A stretch of DNA of 64,000 bases, taken from Paraspadella gotoi. Lineage: Eukaryota > Chaetognatha. The stretch's first letter is position 1. Each line of letters starts with the position of its first letter. The notes below the pieces were generated by a model. That model was given only the letters and a program-made list of their open reading frames with translations. It searched no databases and was not told the origin of the DNA. The translations under genes and the position numbers were made by a program. This document shows positions 49,403-63,568 of this stretch, piece by piece. The stretch covers positions 14,221,515-14,285,514 of the forward strand of contig CM119264.1 of NCBI GenBank assembly GCA_051294375.1, written 5' to 3'.

Positions 49403-49939
49403 ACAGAAAAAAGAGGTCGGGTGACCTCTCTGTTTCCAATGACATAGACGTTTTTTCTAATTCTCAGCCCTGACTGTTGAGAATGGCTTTAGCCTTTCGA
49501 ACATTTCAGGCTGTTAACTAGTAATTGCGTGTGTTTTGCGAATCAAAATTCTTTTTGTGTTTCCGGGATTTTAGTATATAAATAGACTTCTTTTAAAATA
49601 CCAAGAAAATGTCGGTGCGTATTTTTAGAAACCCGTAAACAGTGACACGGCATGTCTCTTTCGTTCACTAAATTCACTACATTCGGATCTAGAGATTTCA
49701 TCATCGTTTCTCATTTGGTTGGCACCTGGACGCCATTGCAATGCCGCGCCCCGAGTGCTAACCACGCAATGCCGCTCGCCGATTCCGCCGTCTTCGTTGC
49801 GACGTCGGATTGGACCAACAATTGCACGGTTTTCAAAGAGCAAAAACGACAATATGAGAGGGAGATAGTCGAATGACAATTTAATTGAAAAGATATCGTC
49901 GAGTCTGCTGAATGACCAATTAAAACTTTAAAATCCAAA
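49403..49939. other. Unique-looking sequence, no gene called
   Basis: Mixed composition. Frames 49652-49876 (plus) and 49625-49879 (minus) are both open and short, without recognisable features. Confidence 0.45.
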
Positions 49940-52900
49940 GTGACTAACTTACTTATAATTGATTGAAAAAAAGACAAAGAAAGTAAGACAAAAATGGATA
50001 AAAAGAAAGAAAAAGGAGAAAAAAGAAAAGAAAATGAAAGCAAATAAAGAAATGAAAGCAAAAGAAATGAAAAGCAAAGAATGAAAAGAAAAAGAATGAA
50101 AAGCAAAAGAAATGAGAAGCAAAAGAAATGAAAAGCAAAAGAAAAAAAGAAAAGAAAATGGAAAGAAAAATAAAGAAAATGAAAGCAAAAGAATGGAAAG
50201 CAAAGAAATGAAAAGCAAAAGAAAAAAAAAGAAAGAAATGAAAGCAAAATAAAGAAATGAAAAGCAAAAGAAATGAGAAGCAAAGAAATGAAAAGCAAGA
50301 AATGAAAAGCAAGAAATGAGAAGCAAGAAATGAGAAGCAAAAGAAATGAGAGCAAAAGAATGAAGAAAGAAATGAGAAGGCAAAGAAATGAGAAGCAAAG
50401 AATGAAAAGCAAGAAGAAGAGAAGCAAAGAAATGAGAAGCAAAATAAATGAGAGCAAAGAAATGAAAAGCAAAAGAAATGAAAAGCAAAAGAAATAAAGC
50501 AAAAGAAATGAGAAGAAAAGAAATGAAATCAAGAGAGAGCAAAGAAATGAAAGCAAAGAAAATAAAGCAAAAGAAATGAGAAGCAAAAGAAAAGAGAAGC
50601 AAAAGAAATGAAGCAAAAGAAATGAGAAGCAAAAGAATGAGAAGCAAAAGAATGAAGCGAAAGAAAGAAAAGCAAAAGAAATGAGAAGCAAAAGAATGAG
50701 AAGCAAAAGAAAAGAGAAGCAAAAGAAAGAGAAGGAAGAAATGATAGAGCCAAAAGAAAATGAGAAAGCAAGAAAAGTAGTAAGAGAAAGAACATATAAG
50801 AAATGAAAGCAAAAGAAATGAAAAGCAAAGAATGAAAAGCAAAAGAAATGAAAAGCAAAAGAAATGAAAGCAAAAGAAATGAAAAGGAAAAGAAAGAAAA
50901 GCAAAAGAAATGAGAAGCAAAAGAAATGAAAAGCGAAAGAAAAGAAAAGCAAAAGAATGAAAGCAAAAGAAATGAAAAGCAAAAGAAATGAAAAGCGAAA
51001 GACAGAAAGAAAAGAGAAATGAAAGCAAGAAATGAAAAGCAAAGAAATGAGAAGCAAAAGAAATGAAAAGCGAAAGAAAAGAAAGAAGCAAAGAATATGA
51101 GAAAGGAAAAGAAATGAAAAAGCAAAAGAAATGGAAGCAAAAGAAATGAAAGCAAAAAGAAATGAAAAGCAAAAGAAATGAAAAGCAAAAGAAATGAAAA
51201 GCAAAAGAAATGAAAAGCAAAGAAATGAAAAGCAAAAGAAATGAAAGAGTCAAAAGCAAATGAAAAGCAAAATGAAATGAAATAAGCAAAAGAAAGAACC
51301 AAATACGCAAATGAAAAGCAAAGAAATGAAAGCAAAAGAAATGAAAGCAACAAGAAATGAAAGCAAAAGAAATGAAAGCAAAAGAAAAGAGCAAAAGAAT
51401 GAAAAGCAAAAGAAATGAAAGCAAAAGAATGAATAGCAAAAGAAATGAAAAGCAAAAAGAAATGAAAGAGCAAAGAAATGAAAAGCAAAAGAAATGAAAT
51501 GCAAAAGAAAAGAGAAGCAAAAGAAATGAAAGCAAAAGAAATGAAAAGCAAAAGAAATGAAAGCAAAGAAATGAAATGCAAAATAGAAAAGAGAAGGCAA
51601 AAGAAATGAAAAGCAAAGAAATGAAAGGCAAAGAAATGAAAAGCAAAAGAATGAAAAAGCAAAAAAGAAATGAAAAGCAAAAGAAATGAAGAAGCAAAGA
51701 AAAGAAAAGCAAAGAAAAGAAAGCAAAAGAATGAAAAAGCAAGAAGAAAAGAAAGAATGAAAAGCAAAAGAAATGAAAAGCAAGAAATGGAAGCAAAGAA
51801 ATGAAAAAGCAAAGAAATGAAAAGCAAAAGATGAGCAAAAGAAATGAAAGCAAAAAAATGAAGCAAAGAAATGAAAAAAGAAATGAAATGCAAAAAGAAA
51901 TGAAAAGCAAAAAAAATGAAAAGCAAAAGAAATGAAAAGCCAAAAGAAATGAAAAGCAAAAGAAATGAAAGCAAAGAAATGAAAAGCAAAAGAAATGAAA
52001 AGCAAAGAAATGAAAAGCAAAAGAAATGAAAAGCAAAAGAAATGAAAAGCAAAAGAAATGAAAAGCAAAAGAAGAAAGCAAAGAAATGAAAAGCAAAAGA
52101 AATGAAAAGCAAAGAAATGAAAAGAAAGTGAAAAGCAAAAGAATGAAAAGCAAAGAAATGAAAAGCAAAAGAATGAGAAGCAAAGAAAGAAAAGCAAAAG
52201 AAGAAAAGCAAAAGAAATGAAAGCAAAAGAAAGAAAAGCAAAAGAATGAAAAGCAGAAATGAAAAGCAAGAAATGAAAAAGAAAAGAAATGAAAGCAAAA
52301 GAAATGAAAAGCAAAGAATGAAAAGCAAAAGAAATGAAAAGCAAAAGAATGAAAAGCAAAAGAAATGAAAAAGCAAAAGAAATGAAAAGCAAAAGAAATG
52401 AAAAGCAAAAGAAAGAAAAGCAAAAGAAATGAAAAGCAAAAGAAATGAAAAGCAAAAGAAATAGAAAGCAAAGAAATGAAAGCAAAGAAATGAAAGCAAA
52501 GAAATGAAAAGCAAAAGAATGAAAAGCAAAAGAATTGAAGCAAGAAAGAAAGCAAAAGAAATGAAAAGCAAAAGAATGAAAAGCAAAGAAGATGAAAGCA
52601 AAGAAATGAAAAGCAAAAGAAATGAAAAGCAAAAGAAATGAAAAGCAAAAGAATGAAAAGCAAAAGAAATGAAAAGCAAAAGAAATGAAAGCAAAAGAAA
52701 TGAAAAGCAAAGAAATGAAAGCAAAGGAAATGAAAAGCAAAAGAAATGAAAAGCAAAAGAAATGAAAAGCAAAAGAAATGAAAAGAAAGAAATGAAAAGC
52801 AAAAGAAATGAAAGCAAGAAATGAAAGCAAAAGAAATGAAAAGCAAAAGAAATGAAAAGCAAAAGAAAGAAAGCAAAGAAAGAAAAGAAAAGAAATGAAA

Positions 52901-53960
52901 GCAAGAAATGAAAGCAAAAGAATGAAAAGCAAAAGAAAATGAAAAGCAAAAGAATGAAAAGCAAAAGAAATGAAAAGCAAAGAAAGCAAAGAAATGAAAG
53001 CAAAGAAATGAAAAGCAAAAGAATGAAAGCAAGAAATGAAAGCAAGAAATGAAAAGCAAAAGAAATGAAAAGCAAAAGAAATGAAAGCAAAGAAATGAAA
53101 AGCAAAAGAAATGAAAAGCAAAAGAAATGAAAGCAAAAGAAATGAAAAGCAAAAGAAATGAAAGCAAAAGAAATGAAAAGCAAAGAAATGAAAGCAAAAA
53201 GAAAAGCAAGAAATGAAAAGCAAAAGAAATGAAAGAAAAGAAATGAAAAGCAAAAGAAATGAAAAGCAAAAGAAATTGAAAAGCAAAAGAAATGAAAAGC
53301 AAAAAAGAAATGAATAAGCAAAAGAATATGAAAGCAAAGAAATGAAAAGCAAAGAATGAAGCAAAGAAATGAAAGCAAAAGAAATGAAAGCAAAAGAAAG
53401 AAAACGAAAAGAAAATGAAAAGCAAAAGAAATGAAAACAAAAGAAATGAAAGCAAAAGAAATGAAAAGCAAAGAAATGAGAAGCAAAAGAAATGAAAAGC
53501 AAAAGAAATGAAAAGCAAAAGAAATGAAAAGCAAAAGAATGAAAGCAAAAGAAAATGAAAAGCAAAAGAATGAAAGCAAAAGAAATGAAAAGCGAATGAA
53601 AGCAAAGAAATGAAGCAAAAAAAGAGAGCAAAAGAAATGAAAAGCAAAAGAATGAAAAGCAAAAAGAAATGAGAAGCAAGAAATGAAATGCAAAAGAAAA
53701 GAAGCAAAAGAAATGAGCAAAGAGAAAAAGAGAAGAAAAGAAAAGAAAGCAAAAGAAATGAAAAGCAAGAGAACAAAAGAAATGAAAGCAAAGAAATGAA
53801 AGCAAAAGAAAGAAAGCAAGAAATGAGAAGCAAAGAAATGAAGAAGCAAAAGAAGACATAAGAAAGAAAGCAAAAGAAAAGAAAGCNNNNNNNNNNNNNN
53901 NNNNNNNNNNNAAAAGAAAAGAGAAGCAAAAGAAAAGAAAAGCAAAAGAAAGGGTCTGGA
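49940..53960 (+). repeat. 4-kb array of a 16-bp purine-rich unit
   Basis: The unit GAAATGAAAAGCAAAA repeats roughly 250 times, with variants GAGAAGCAAAAGAAAT and frequent loss of one A (units of 13-17 bp). Purity is highest at 51900-53550. The plus strand is nearly all A and G apart from one C and one T per unit. The reverse complement contains no stop codon in any frame, which yields open frames of 1375, 1138, 869 and 497 codons (49949-54076, 50529-53945, 51250-53859, 49711-51204), all Phe/Leu/Ser/His/Ala/Cys-rich. These are artefacts, not a membrane protein. Confidence 0.97.
53887..53911. other. Assembly gap, exactly 25 N
   Basis: Lies near the right end of the 16-bp array, with array sequence on both sides. 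Confidence 0.95.
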
Positions 53961-54669
53961 AAAAGAAAGGAAACGTCGGAAGGAAAACTAAGTTGGTTAA
54001 GTAAGACGATTAGTAAAGATTTTCGGTTGAGGGAAGTTCCGATGGTTTCGATCGTATCGCCGACGGTTGTTATCACTGAAAAGAATCGCTTGTTACGTCT
54101 TTGGGCTCTACAAAGGTTTTTCGAGAATTTGGGAGGAAAAGAGAAGTTGTTAAGACGGAGGGTGATGATAAGAAGACTGGGAATGGTATTGGAAAAAAGA
54201 GAGCGTTAAAGGAAAAACAAAAGAAGGAAGAAAGACTGAAAAAAAAAGAAAAGATAGAAAGACGAAGGGACAGAAAGAAAAAGGGAGAAAAAAAAATAGA
54301 GATCGAATGGAAAAAAAGGAGTAAAAATGGAAGGGAAGAAAGAGAGAAAGATTAAAAGAGAGAAAGAAAAACCGAAAGAAAGACAGTAAAAAACGGAATA
54401 TAGAAAGTAAAACAGAAAGTAAAACAGAAAGAAGGAAAGACAGAAAGAGAGGTCTTTTACCGCCGAAACTGAGCGAAATGACGCCGGGGCCAAGAGGCGC
54501 CGCCGAGACGGAATCAATATCAATGATAATGCGATGAAAACAAGCGCCAGGACCGACGCCGCTCCAGACGAGGGACCGACTAAAGATGGAAACATAAAAA
54601 AAACAAAAGACTCTCGGAAAAAGTGGCTCCGGAGAAAAGGGAGGCCAAGGTTGGCGGGAAACCGGAGAG
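53961..54669. other. Purine-rich sequence, no gene seen
   Basis: A/G-rich sequence with degenerate GAAAGAAAGACAGAAAG repeats (54230-54450). Overlapping open frames on both strands are composition-driven. Confidence 0.55.
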
Positions 54670-54955
54670 GCAGGGGGAGAAAGCTGCAACATGTGGAATA
54701 TTGCAAGGAGCAAGGATTGCAAGATGTTCAGAATTGCAACATGCGAAGATGGCAAGATGAAGACGATTGCAAACTTCTATTATAGCAATAGGCTGTAAAT
54801 TACAAAATTTTAGATTTGCAAGATGTATAATTGCAAGATACCAATATTACCAGATTAAAACGATTGCAAGGTTAATTCATTACAACCTTTCGGAAGATGG
54901 CGCAGTTTGGAAAATGATTTTAGATTGCTTCAAATGTTGCAAATGGAAGGGAAAA
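54670..54955 (+). repeat. Degenerate TTGCAAGATG repeat
   Basis: TGCAA occurs nine times in about 270 bp, mostly inside ATTGCAAGATG-like words (54700, 54718, 54735, 54767, 54816, 54831, 54865). Spacing is irregular at 15-50 bp. This looks like a decayed minisatellite. Confidence 0.6.
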
Positions 54956-57351
<2,396 letters not shown>

Positions 57352-57424
57352 ACATTTATAATATTTTTTAATATAATAGAAAAGGAAAAAGTTGATGATG
57401 ATGATGACCGAAAGCACGTTTATA

Positions 57425-57482
57425 TGCATTGCTTACAAATCTTAGAGCTGCATTGCTTACAAATCCTAGAACTAGACTGCAT
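57425..57482 (+). repeat. Tandem duplication of about 29 bp
   Basis: TGCATTGCTTACAAATC followed by YTAGARCT occurs twice in a row, and a third partial start (TGCATTG) follows at 57479. Confidence 0.85.
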
Positions 57483-58261
57483 TGTGACAAGTTCATCCTG
57501 CCTATAAGCAATGATACCTTCAGTTGTGACATGAAGTGAGCTACTCGAAGTGATAGGATGAGATCGTTGAAGAAATGACGCGAAATGCTCAGTGAAGAAA
57601 ATATTCGCATGAAGTAGAAGTGAATTTAGTTATTGTTGATTTAGTAAATCAGAGCAGATGGATGGAATTATGCTGAAGAAATTTCATAATTTTGTTTGCC
57701 TCGTACAAGAATATTTAATAATAATAAGCATTCCCTGTGTTACTTTTTCTTACATTAGATTCTCTTTTTATTTCGTGCATAAAAAAGTTGAAATGAACGA
57801 GGGAATAAATCATTCTTTTGTAAAACGGTATAGATGATCTATACTAGGAAATGAACGTTTACCATCAGAAAAAAGAGTGAAAAACATTCTTAAAATTTAA
57901 ATGTCGGAAGGTTCAAGAGAGTTATTTTTTTAAAAAAGCAGTCCGCTCTTCTAGAAAAGAAAATCAACGTGATTCGATACAATCTTTTCCTTTCATGGCT
58001 TCGAGTGCGTAGCAAATGCGCGCAAATCGTTTCGAGAAAATGCGATCCGCCTTTTCATAGTTTTTCATCTCCTCGACGACGACGACGAAAACTACGACGA
58101 GGACGACGATGAAAAGAAATACGAGTCTCATTCGTTTTCTTTTTCGAGTCACAAACGAGCGACGCCTCACGAAGCCGAATGACGCGCGAGACTCGAAGAT
58201 TGCAAATCGAGAATTGATATCAAAAGTACAACGCTACCTCTCCAATCTCCTGACTGGAAAG
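57483..58261. other. Intergenic, no gene seen
   Basis: AT-rich, then a mixed stretch with a short GAC run (58072-58092). Short open frames only. Confidence 0.55.
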
Positions 58262-58271
58262 AGACGGCTCT

Positions 58272-58324
<53 letters not shown>

Positions 58325-59287
58325 TCTCGATCTCTCTCACACACACACTAAAACGAGGCAGGCAATGTATAATTCATATGCAATGACTTTATCCTTCTCA
58401 ACTTTCCGAATCAACATGGCTATTTTCTCTCTCGCTCCCCCTTTCTCTTTTTTTCCTCTTTCACTCTCTCTTTCTCCATCTCGTCGCTCAGCGCAAAAAC
58501 AAAGAAGAAGAAAACAAACGGAAAGTAAATTTATGTTAACAGTGGTGTTTCCATGGTAACAAGTTAAAATCAAAATTGACTTTTTCGATTTATCTACACT
58601 ATAAAAGATAGTAGTTTGATGACTGTTTATTCCTCAGATATAAAAAATCCTCAGTTATATTCTATATAGTTCTCATTAAAAGCTAAGAGATTCGGGTGGT
58701 GGAATTTATTGTGATCCAGGGTTTTCCGTTAGCGGATATTGTTTTACAAATTCGCTTCTCTTGGACAATTCATATCACAACATGTGATCAAAGACACATC
58801 AGACTTGGTCACGTGACAGGGAATTTATCCTCAAACTGTGATAGAATCCATAAATTTCCTCCCTTTCTTCCTTGTTATCATCACACGTTCATGATGCGAG
58901 AAAACGCCTCGCTTGTCTCTATCTCCTTTTTTCGCATTCTCTCTCTCTCTTCTCCTTCTCTCTCTCTCTCGTCTCTCATCATCCTCCTCTCTCTTCTAGG
59001 TCTCTCATCTTCCATCTCTCTCTCTCTCTCTCTCCGCTTCAGCTTTCTCATTTCATTTTTCTCTCCTCTCTCCTTATTCGTTCGTAAACCATTTAAAAAA
59101 CGCCTAACGAACATGATAAAAATATATTTATAAAAAATTTAAAAAATAGAAATATAATATATTTCGTTTTTCTGAACGAAATTGGATATTCAATGATTTC
59201 GGAGAAATACAGAGAGAAAAAAAGATGGGAGAGAGGGAAAGCAGAAACTTGAGAACACGTGACGTCACGAACAAAGGTGTGAGAATT

Positions 59288-59355
<68 letters not shown>

Positions 59356-59363
59356 AGAGAGAG

Positions 59364-59396
<33 letters not shown>

Positions 59397-60525
59397 CAGA
59401 GAGAGAAGAAAGAGAAAAAAAAAGAAAGAAGAAAGAAAGAAAGAAAGAAAGAACAGATGTGAGAGCAAGATAAGAAAGAAAGAAAAAAGAGAAAGAAGTT
59501 AGTAGAGTAGAGAGACTAAAAAAGGGGAGGGCCGTGGATAGGATTGTCTCGATGCTGTTTCTGGAACGCTGAACGTAAAAGATGTCGCGGAAGCAATCAA
59601 TCAGAAATATTGTTGCTTTTGAGTGGAGAGCTTTGGAACGGAGGTTTGGGGCGGGGGAAAAACAAAGAAGAAGAAGAAGAAGTAAGGAGGAGAGAGAGAA
59701 GTAGAGAGAGAGAGAGAGGAGAGAGGAGAGAGAGAGAGAAGATGAGAGAAAGAGAGAGAGAGAGAGGAGAGGAGAGTCAATAGATAAAACGAGATCTGGG
59801 GGGGAAAAAAATGCGAGGCGAGATGAACTTTGGAAATAAAGAAGGGAATAGTAAGGAAAAGTCGGGAGAGAATTGCCAAAGGAGGAAAGATAAAAAGAAA
59901 GGAGGAGAGAGAGGAGAAAAGAGGGGAGAATTGAACGGAGCGAAGAAAAAAGGAGGAGGGAGAGAGGAAGGAAGTCGTCGAAACGAAGATAGAGGTGTAC
60001 ACGCGTTTCGGTTTTCGCGAGTTTCTGAAGGGAATAATATGTGAGAAGAAGGGTTGGGGAATAAGAAGAGAAAAGAATAACAGAGAAGGGGAAAAAAATC
60101 GGCGGAGAAAAAAATACGGGAGAAAAGTAAGATAGAAGGAAAAAAAATAACAACGAAAAGAAGCGGAAAAGAAAGAAGAATAATAAAAAACAGAGGAAAA
60201 AAAAAAAAAAGTGAACAGAAAGAGTGTGGATAGAAAAAGGTTAGGCATTTTTTTTTTAGAAAGGGGAAAAAATTGTAGGAAAACAAACTTCTGTCAATAT
60301 GAAAAAAAGAAAAGAAAAAAGAAGAAGAAGAGAACTTCTGAAGAAAGAAAAGAAGAAAATACTTTGGGAGAAAAAAAAAAAATTTCGGGTCAGAGAAGTC
60401 CTTCGACGACGGACGGACAGTGTTGTTGTGTAAATATGCGGAGAAATTGGAAAATGGAGAGGGGAAGAGGCCGGGGGACATACTGAGGTTGGGGAGAGGA
60501 ACGATGGAGAAAAAAAGAATAAAAC

Positions 60526-60557
<32 letters not shown>

Positions 60558-61079
60558 TAAGAGAGAGAGAGAGGAAGAGGAGATGAGAGAGGGACGAGAG
60601 AACTGGTCTTCGATTGACAGTTGCGAGAAAGGATCATCACGGGGAAGGATCATCGAAACTGTCTTCGTCGTTGCTTGTCGTCGACTTTGGGGGTCGTCGT
60701 CCTCTCATAATCGTCGCAGTCGGTCGGTTTTCTATTCTTACTAGCGGACAACGTTGCTTACGGTCGTCGTCTTCATGTTCTACGCGTCGTTTTTCTGTCA
60801 TCGTTGCTACGGTCGTTCCTTCATCGTTGCTACGTCGTTCTCCGGTCCTAGTGCATTACTTTAGCAATCATCTGCTATGGTCGTCCTTCATTTATCGTTC
60901 GCTTTGCGAAGGTGTCGTCTTCTTCATCGTTGCCTACGGGTCGTGCTTCTTCATCGTGCTACGGGTCGTCTGTTCTTTACATCGTTGCTACGAGTCGTCT
61001 TCTGTCATCGTTGCTGGCCATACGATGCTATCATGCTAGCGTGACGGTCGGTTTTATTTCATCGTTGCTCTGGTTGCTC
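58262..61079 (+). repeat. Direct duplication, copy 1
   Basis: Homologous to 61183-64000. It contains (CT)n at 58274-58320, GA tracts at 59288-59400 and 59700-59775, an A/G-rich middle, a GA tract at 60520-60590 and a 24-bp minisatellite at 60650-61079. Copies differ by scattered indels except for the final 150 bp or so, which are identical. Large minus-strand open frames (for example 59128-60153 and 59777-60640) come from the purine bias. Confidence 0.9.
60650..61079 (+). repeat. Degenerate 24-bp minisatellite, copy 1
   Basis: The unit reads approximately CATCGTTGCTACGGTCGTCG plus TCTT and repeats with many substitutions and indels. GTTGCTACG or a close variant occurs about every 24-30 bp. 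Confidence 0.8.
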
Positions 61080-61104
61080 NNNNNNNNNNNNNNNNNNNNN
61101 NNNN
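61080..61104. other. Assembly gap, exactly 25 N
   Basis: Separates the two copies of the 58.3-64.0 kb duplication. Confidence 0.95.
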
Positions 61105-61182
61105 AGACAGAGGGCTAACGTGGTGCTCTCTCGGCAAGTCAGGAGTAGGTCTCTTTCATCCGCATCATGGCATCACTCTCCT

Positions 61183-62407
61183 CTCCTCGTCTCTCTCTCT
61201 CTCTCTCATCTCGTCTTCTCTCTATCTTGTCTCGATCTCTCTCACACACACACTAAAAATCGCAGGCAGGACTTGTATAATTCATATGCAATGAACTTAT
61301 CCAGTTTCTCAACTTTCCGATCAACATGGCTATTTTCTCTCTTCGCTCCCCCTTTCTCTTTTTTTCCTCTTTCACTCTCTCTTTCTCCATCTCGTCGCTC
61401 AGCGCAAAAAACAAAAAAGAAGAACAAACGGAAGAGATAAAATTTATGTTAACATGTGGTGTTTCCATGGTAACTTTAGTTAAATCAAAATTGACTCTTT
61501 TTCGATTTATCTACAGACTATAGAAAGAATAGTAGTGCTTGATGATCTGTTTATTCCTCAAGATATAAATATCGTCAGTTATATTCTATACTAGTTCTCA
61601 GTAAAACCCTAAGAGATTCGGTGGTTGAATTTATTGTATCCAGGGTTTCGTTAGCGAGTATGAGTTTTAAACAACTTCGCTTCTCTTGGACAATTCAATA
61701 TCACAACATGTGATCAAAGACACATTCAGTGAGTTAGTATTAGCACTTGGTCCACGTACAGGTGAATTTAATCCTCAACTGATGGAGAGAAGTCCATAAT
61801 TTTCCCTCCCTTCTCTTCCTTGTTATCATCACATCTTGCTCTAGAGCGAGAAGATCGCCTCTGCTTGTCTGCTATCCATGCCGTTTTTTCGCATTCGTCG
61901 TCTCCTCTTCTCATTCTCTCTCGTCTGCATCGTCTCTGCATCTCTCTCTCTCCTCAGGCTCTCACTCGAGTCGTTCTCGTGCTCGGCCGTTAGATCTAAC
62001 TTCTCGTGCCGTACTTGCGTACCTCTGCGTATTATCACTCTCTGTTCAATTATTCACTTCATTTTCTCATCTCTCTCCTTATTTACGATCGTAAACCATA
62101 TTAAAAAACGCCTACGACATGATAAAAATATATTTATAAAAAATTTTAAAAAATAGAAATATAATATAGTTTCGTTTTTTCTAGAACGACAATTGGATAT
62201 TTCAAATGAATTCGGAGAATCACAGACGAAAAGAGAAAGAAAGAGTACGGCACGCGGACAACTTGAAGAATCACTGATGCGTTAAACAGAACGAATAGGT
62301 GTGAGAATTGAGGAGAGAGAGAAGAGAGAGAGAGAGAAGGAGAGAGAGAAGAGAGAGAGACGAGAGCAGCAGTAGAGGCGTGCTCACGCAGAGAGAGAGA
62401 GAGGAGA

Positions 62408-62451
<44 letters not shown>

Positions 62452-62723
62452 AAAAAAGAAAGAAAGAAAGAAAGAAAGAAAAAAAGAAACAGAGTGAGAG
62501 AAGAGAAAGAAAGAAAGAAAAAAGAGAAAGAAGTGAGAGAGAGAGAGACTAAAAAAGGAGGGCCGTGGATATGGATTGCGATCTCGGCTTTCTGGAACTG
62601 AACAGTAAAAACTGTCGCGGAAAGAATAAATCAGAAAATATTGTGTTTTGAGTGTTTGAGGAGACTTTGGAACGGAGGTTTGGGGGGGGGAAAACAAAGA
62701 AGAAGAAGAAAGAAAGAGAGGAG

Positions 62724-62757
<34 letters not shown>

Positions 62758-63513
62758 GAGAGAGCAGAGAGAGAGTAGAGAGAGAGAGCAGAGAGAGAGA
62801 GAGAGAGGAGAGTCCATAGATAGAAACGAGATTGGGGGGAAAAAAATGCGAGGACCAGTTCGAAACTTTGGAAATCAAAAGAAGGGAATAGTAAGAAAAT
62901 CCGGGAAGAATTGCCAAAGGAGGAACAGATAAAAAGGAAAGCAAAAAGAAGGAGGAGGAAGAGAGGAGAAAAGAGGGGAGAATTGAAGGAGGAAAGAAAA
63001 AAGGAGGAGGAAGAGAGGAAAGCGTCGAAACGATAGAGGTGTAAACCGTTCGTCGAGTTTCTGAAGGAAATATGAGAGAAGAAGAGGTTGGGGAATAAGA
63101 AAGAGAAAAAGTAAACAGAGAAGGAAAAAAATCGGCGGAGAAAAAATACGGGAGAAAAGTAAAGATAGAAGGAAAAAAAAACAACGAAAACAAGACGAAA
63201 AGAAAAAGAATAAAAAAACAGGGAAAAAAAAGGTGCGAATTTGAAGAAAAAGTTAGGTTTTTTTTTTTAGAAAGGGAAAAAATGTAAAAAAAACTTCTGT
63301 CAATTGAAAAAAAAGAAAAAGAAAAAGAAGAAGAAGAGAAAACTTCTGAAGAAAGAAAAAAGAAAATAACTTTGGAGAAAAAAAAAATTTCGGGAGAGAA
63401 GTCTTGACGACGGACGGACAGTGTTGTTGTGTAATAATGCGAGAAAATTGAAAGGAGAGGGAGAAGGCGGGCGACATACTGAGTTGGGGGAGGAACGATG
63501 GAGAAAAAAAGAT

Positions 63514-63568
<55 letters not shown>

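Noticed and set aside
49949-54076. 1375-codon minus-strand open frame (with 1138-, 869- and 497-codon overlapping frames)
   Set aside because: Entirely produced by a 16-bp repeat whose complement has no stops in any frame. No start context, domain or non-repeat sequence supports a protein.
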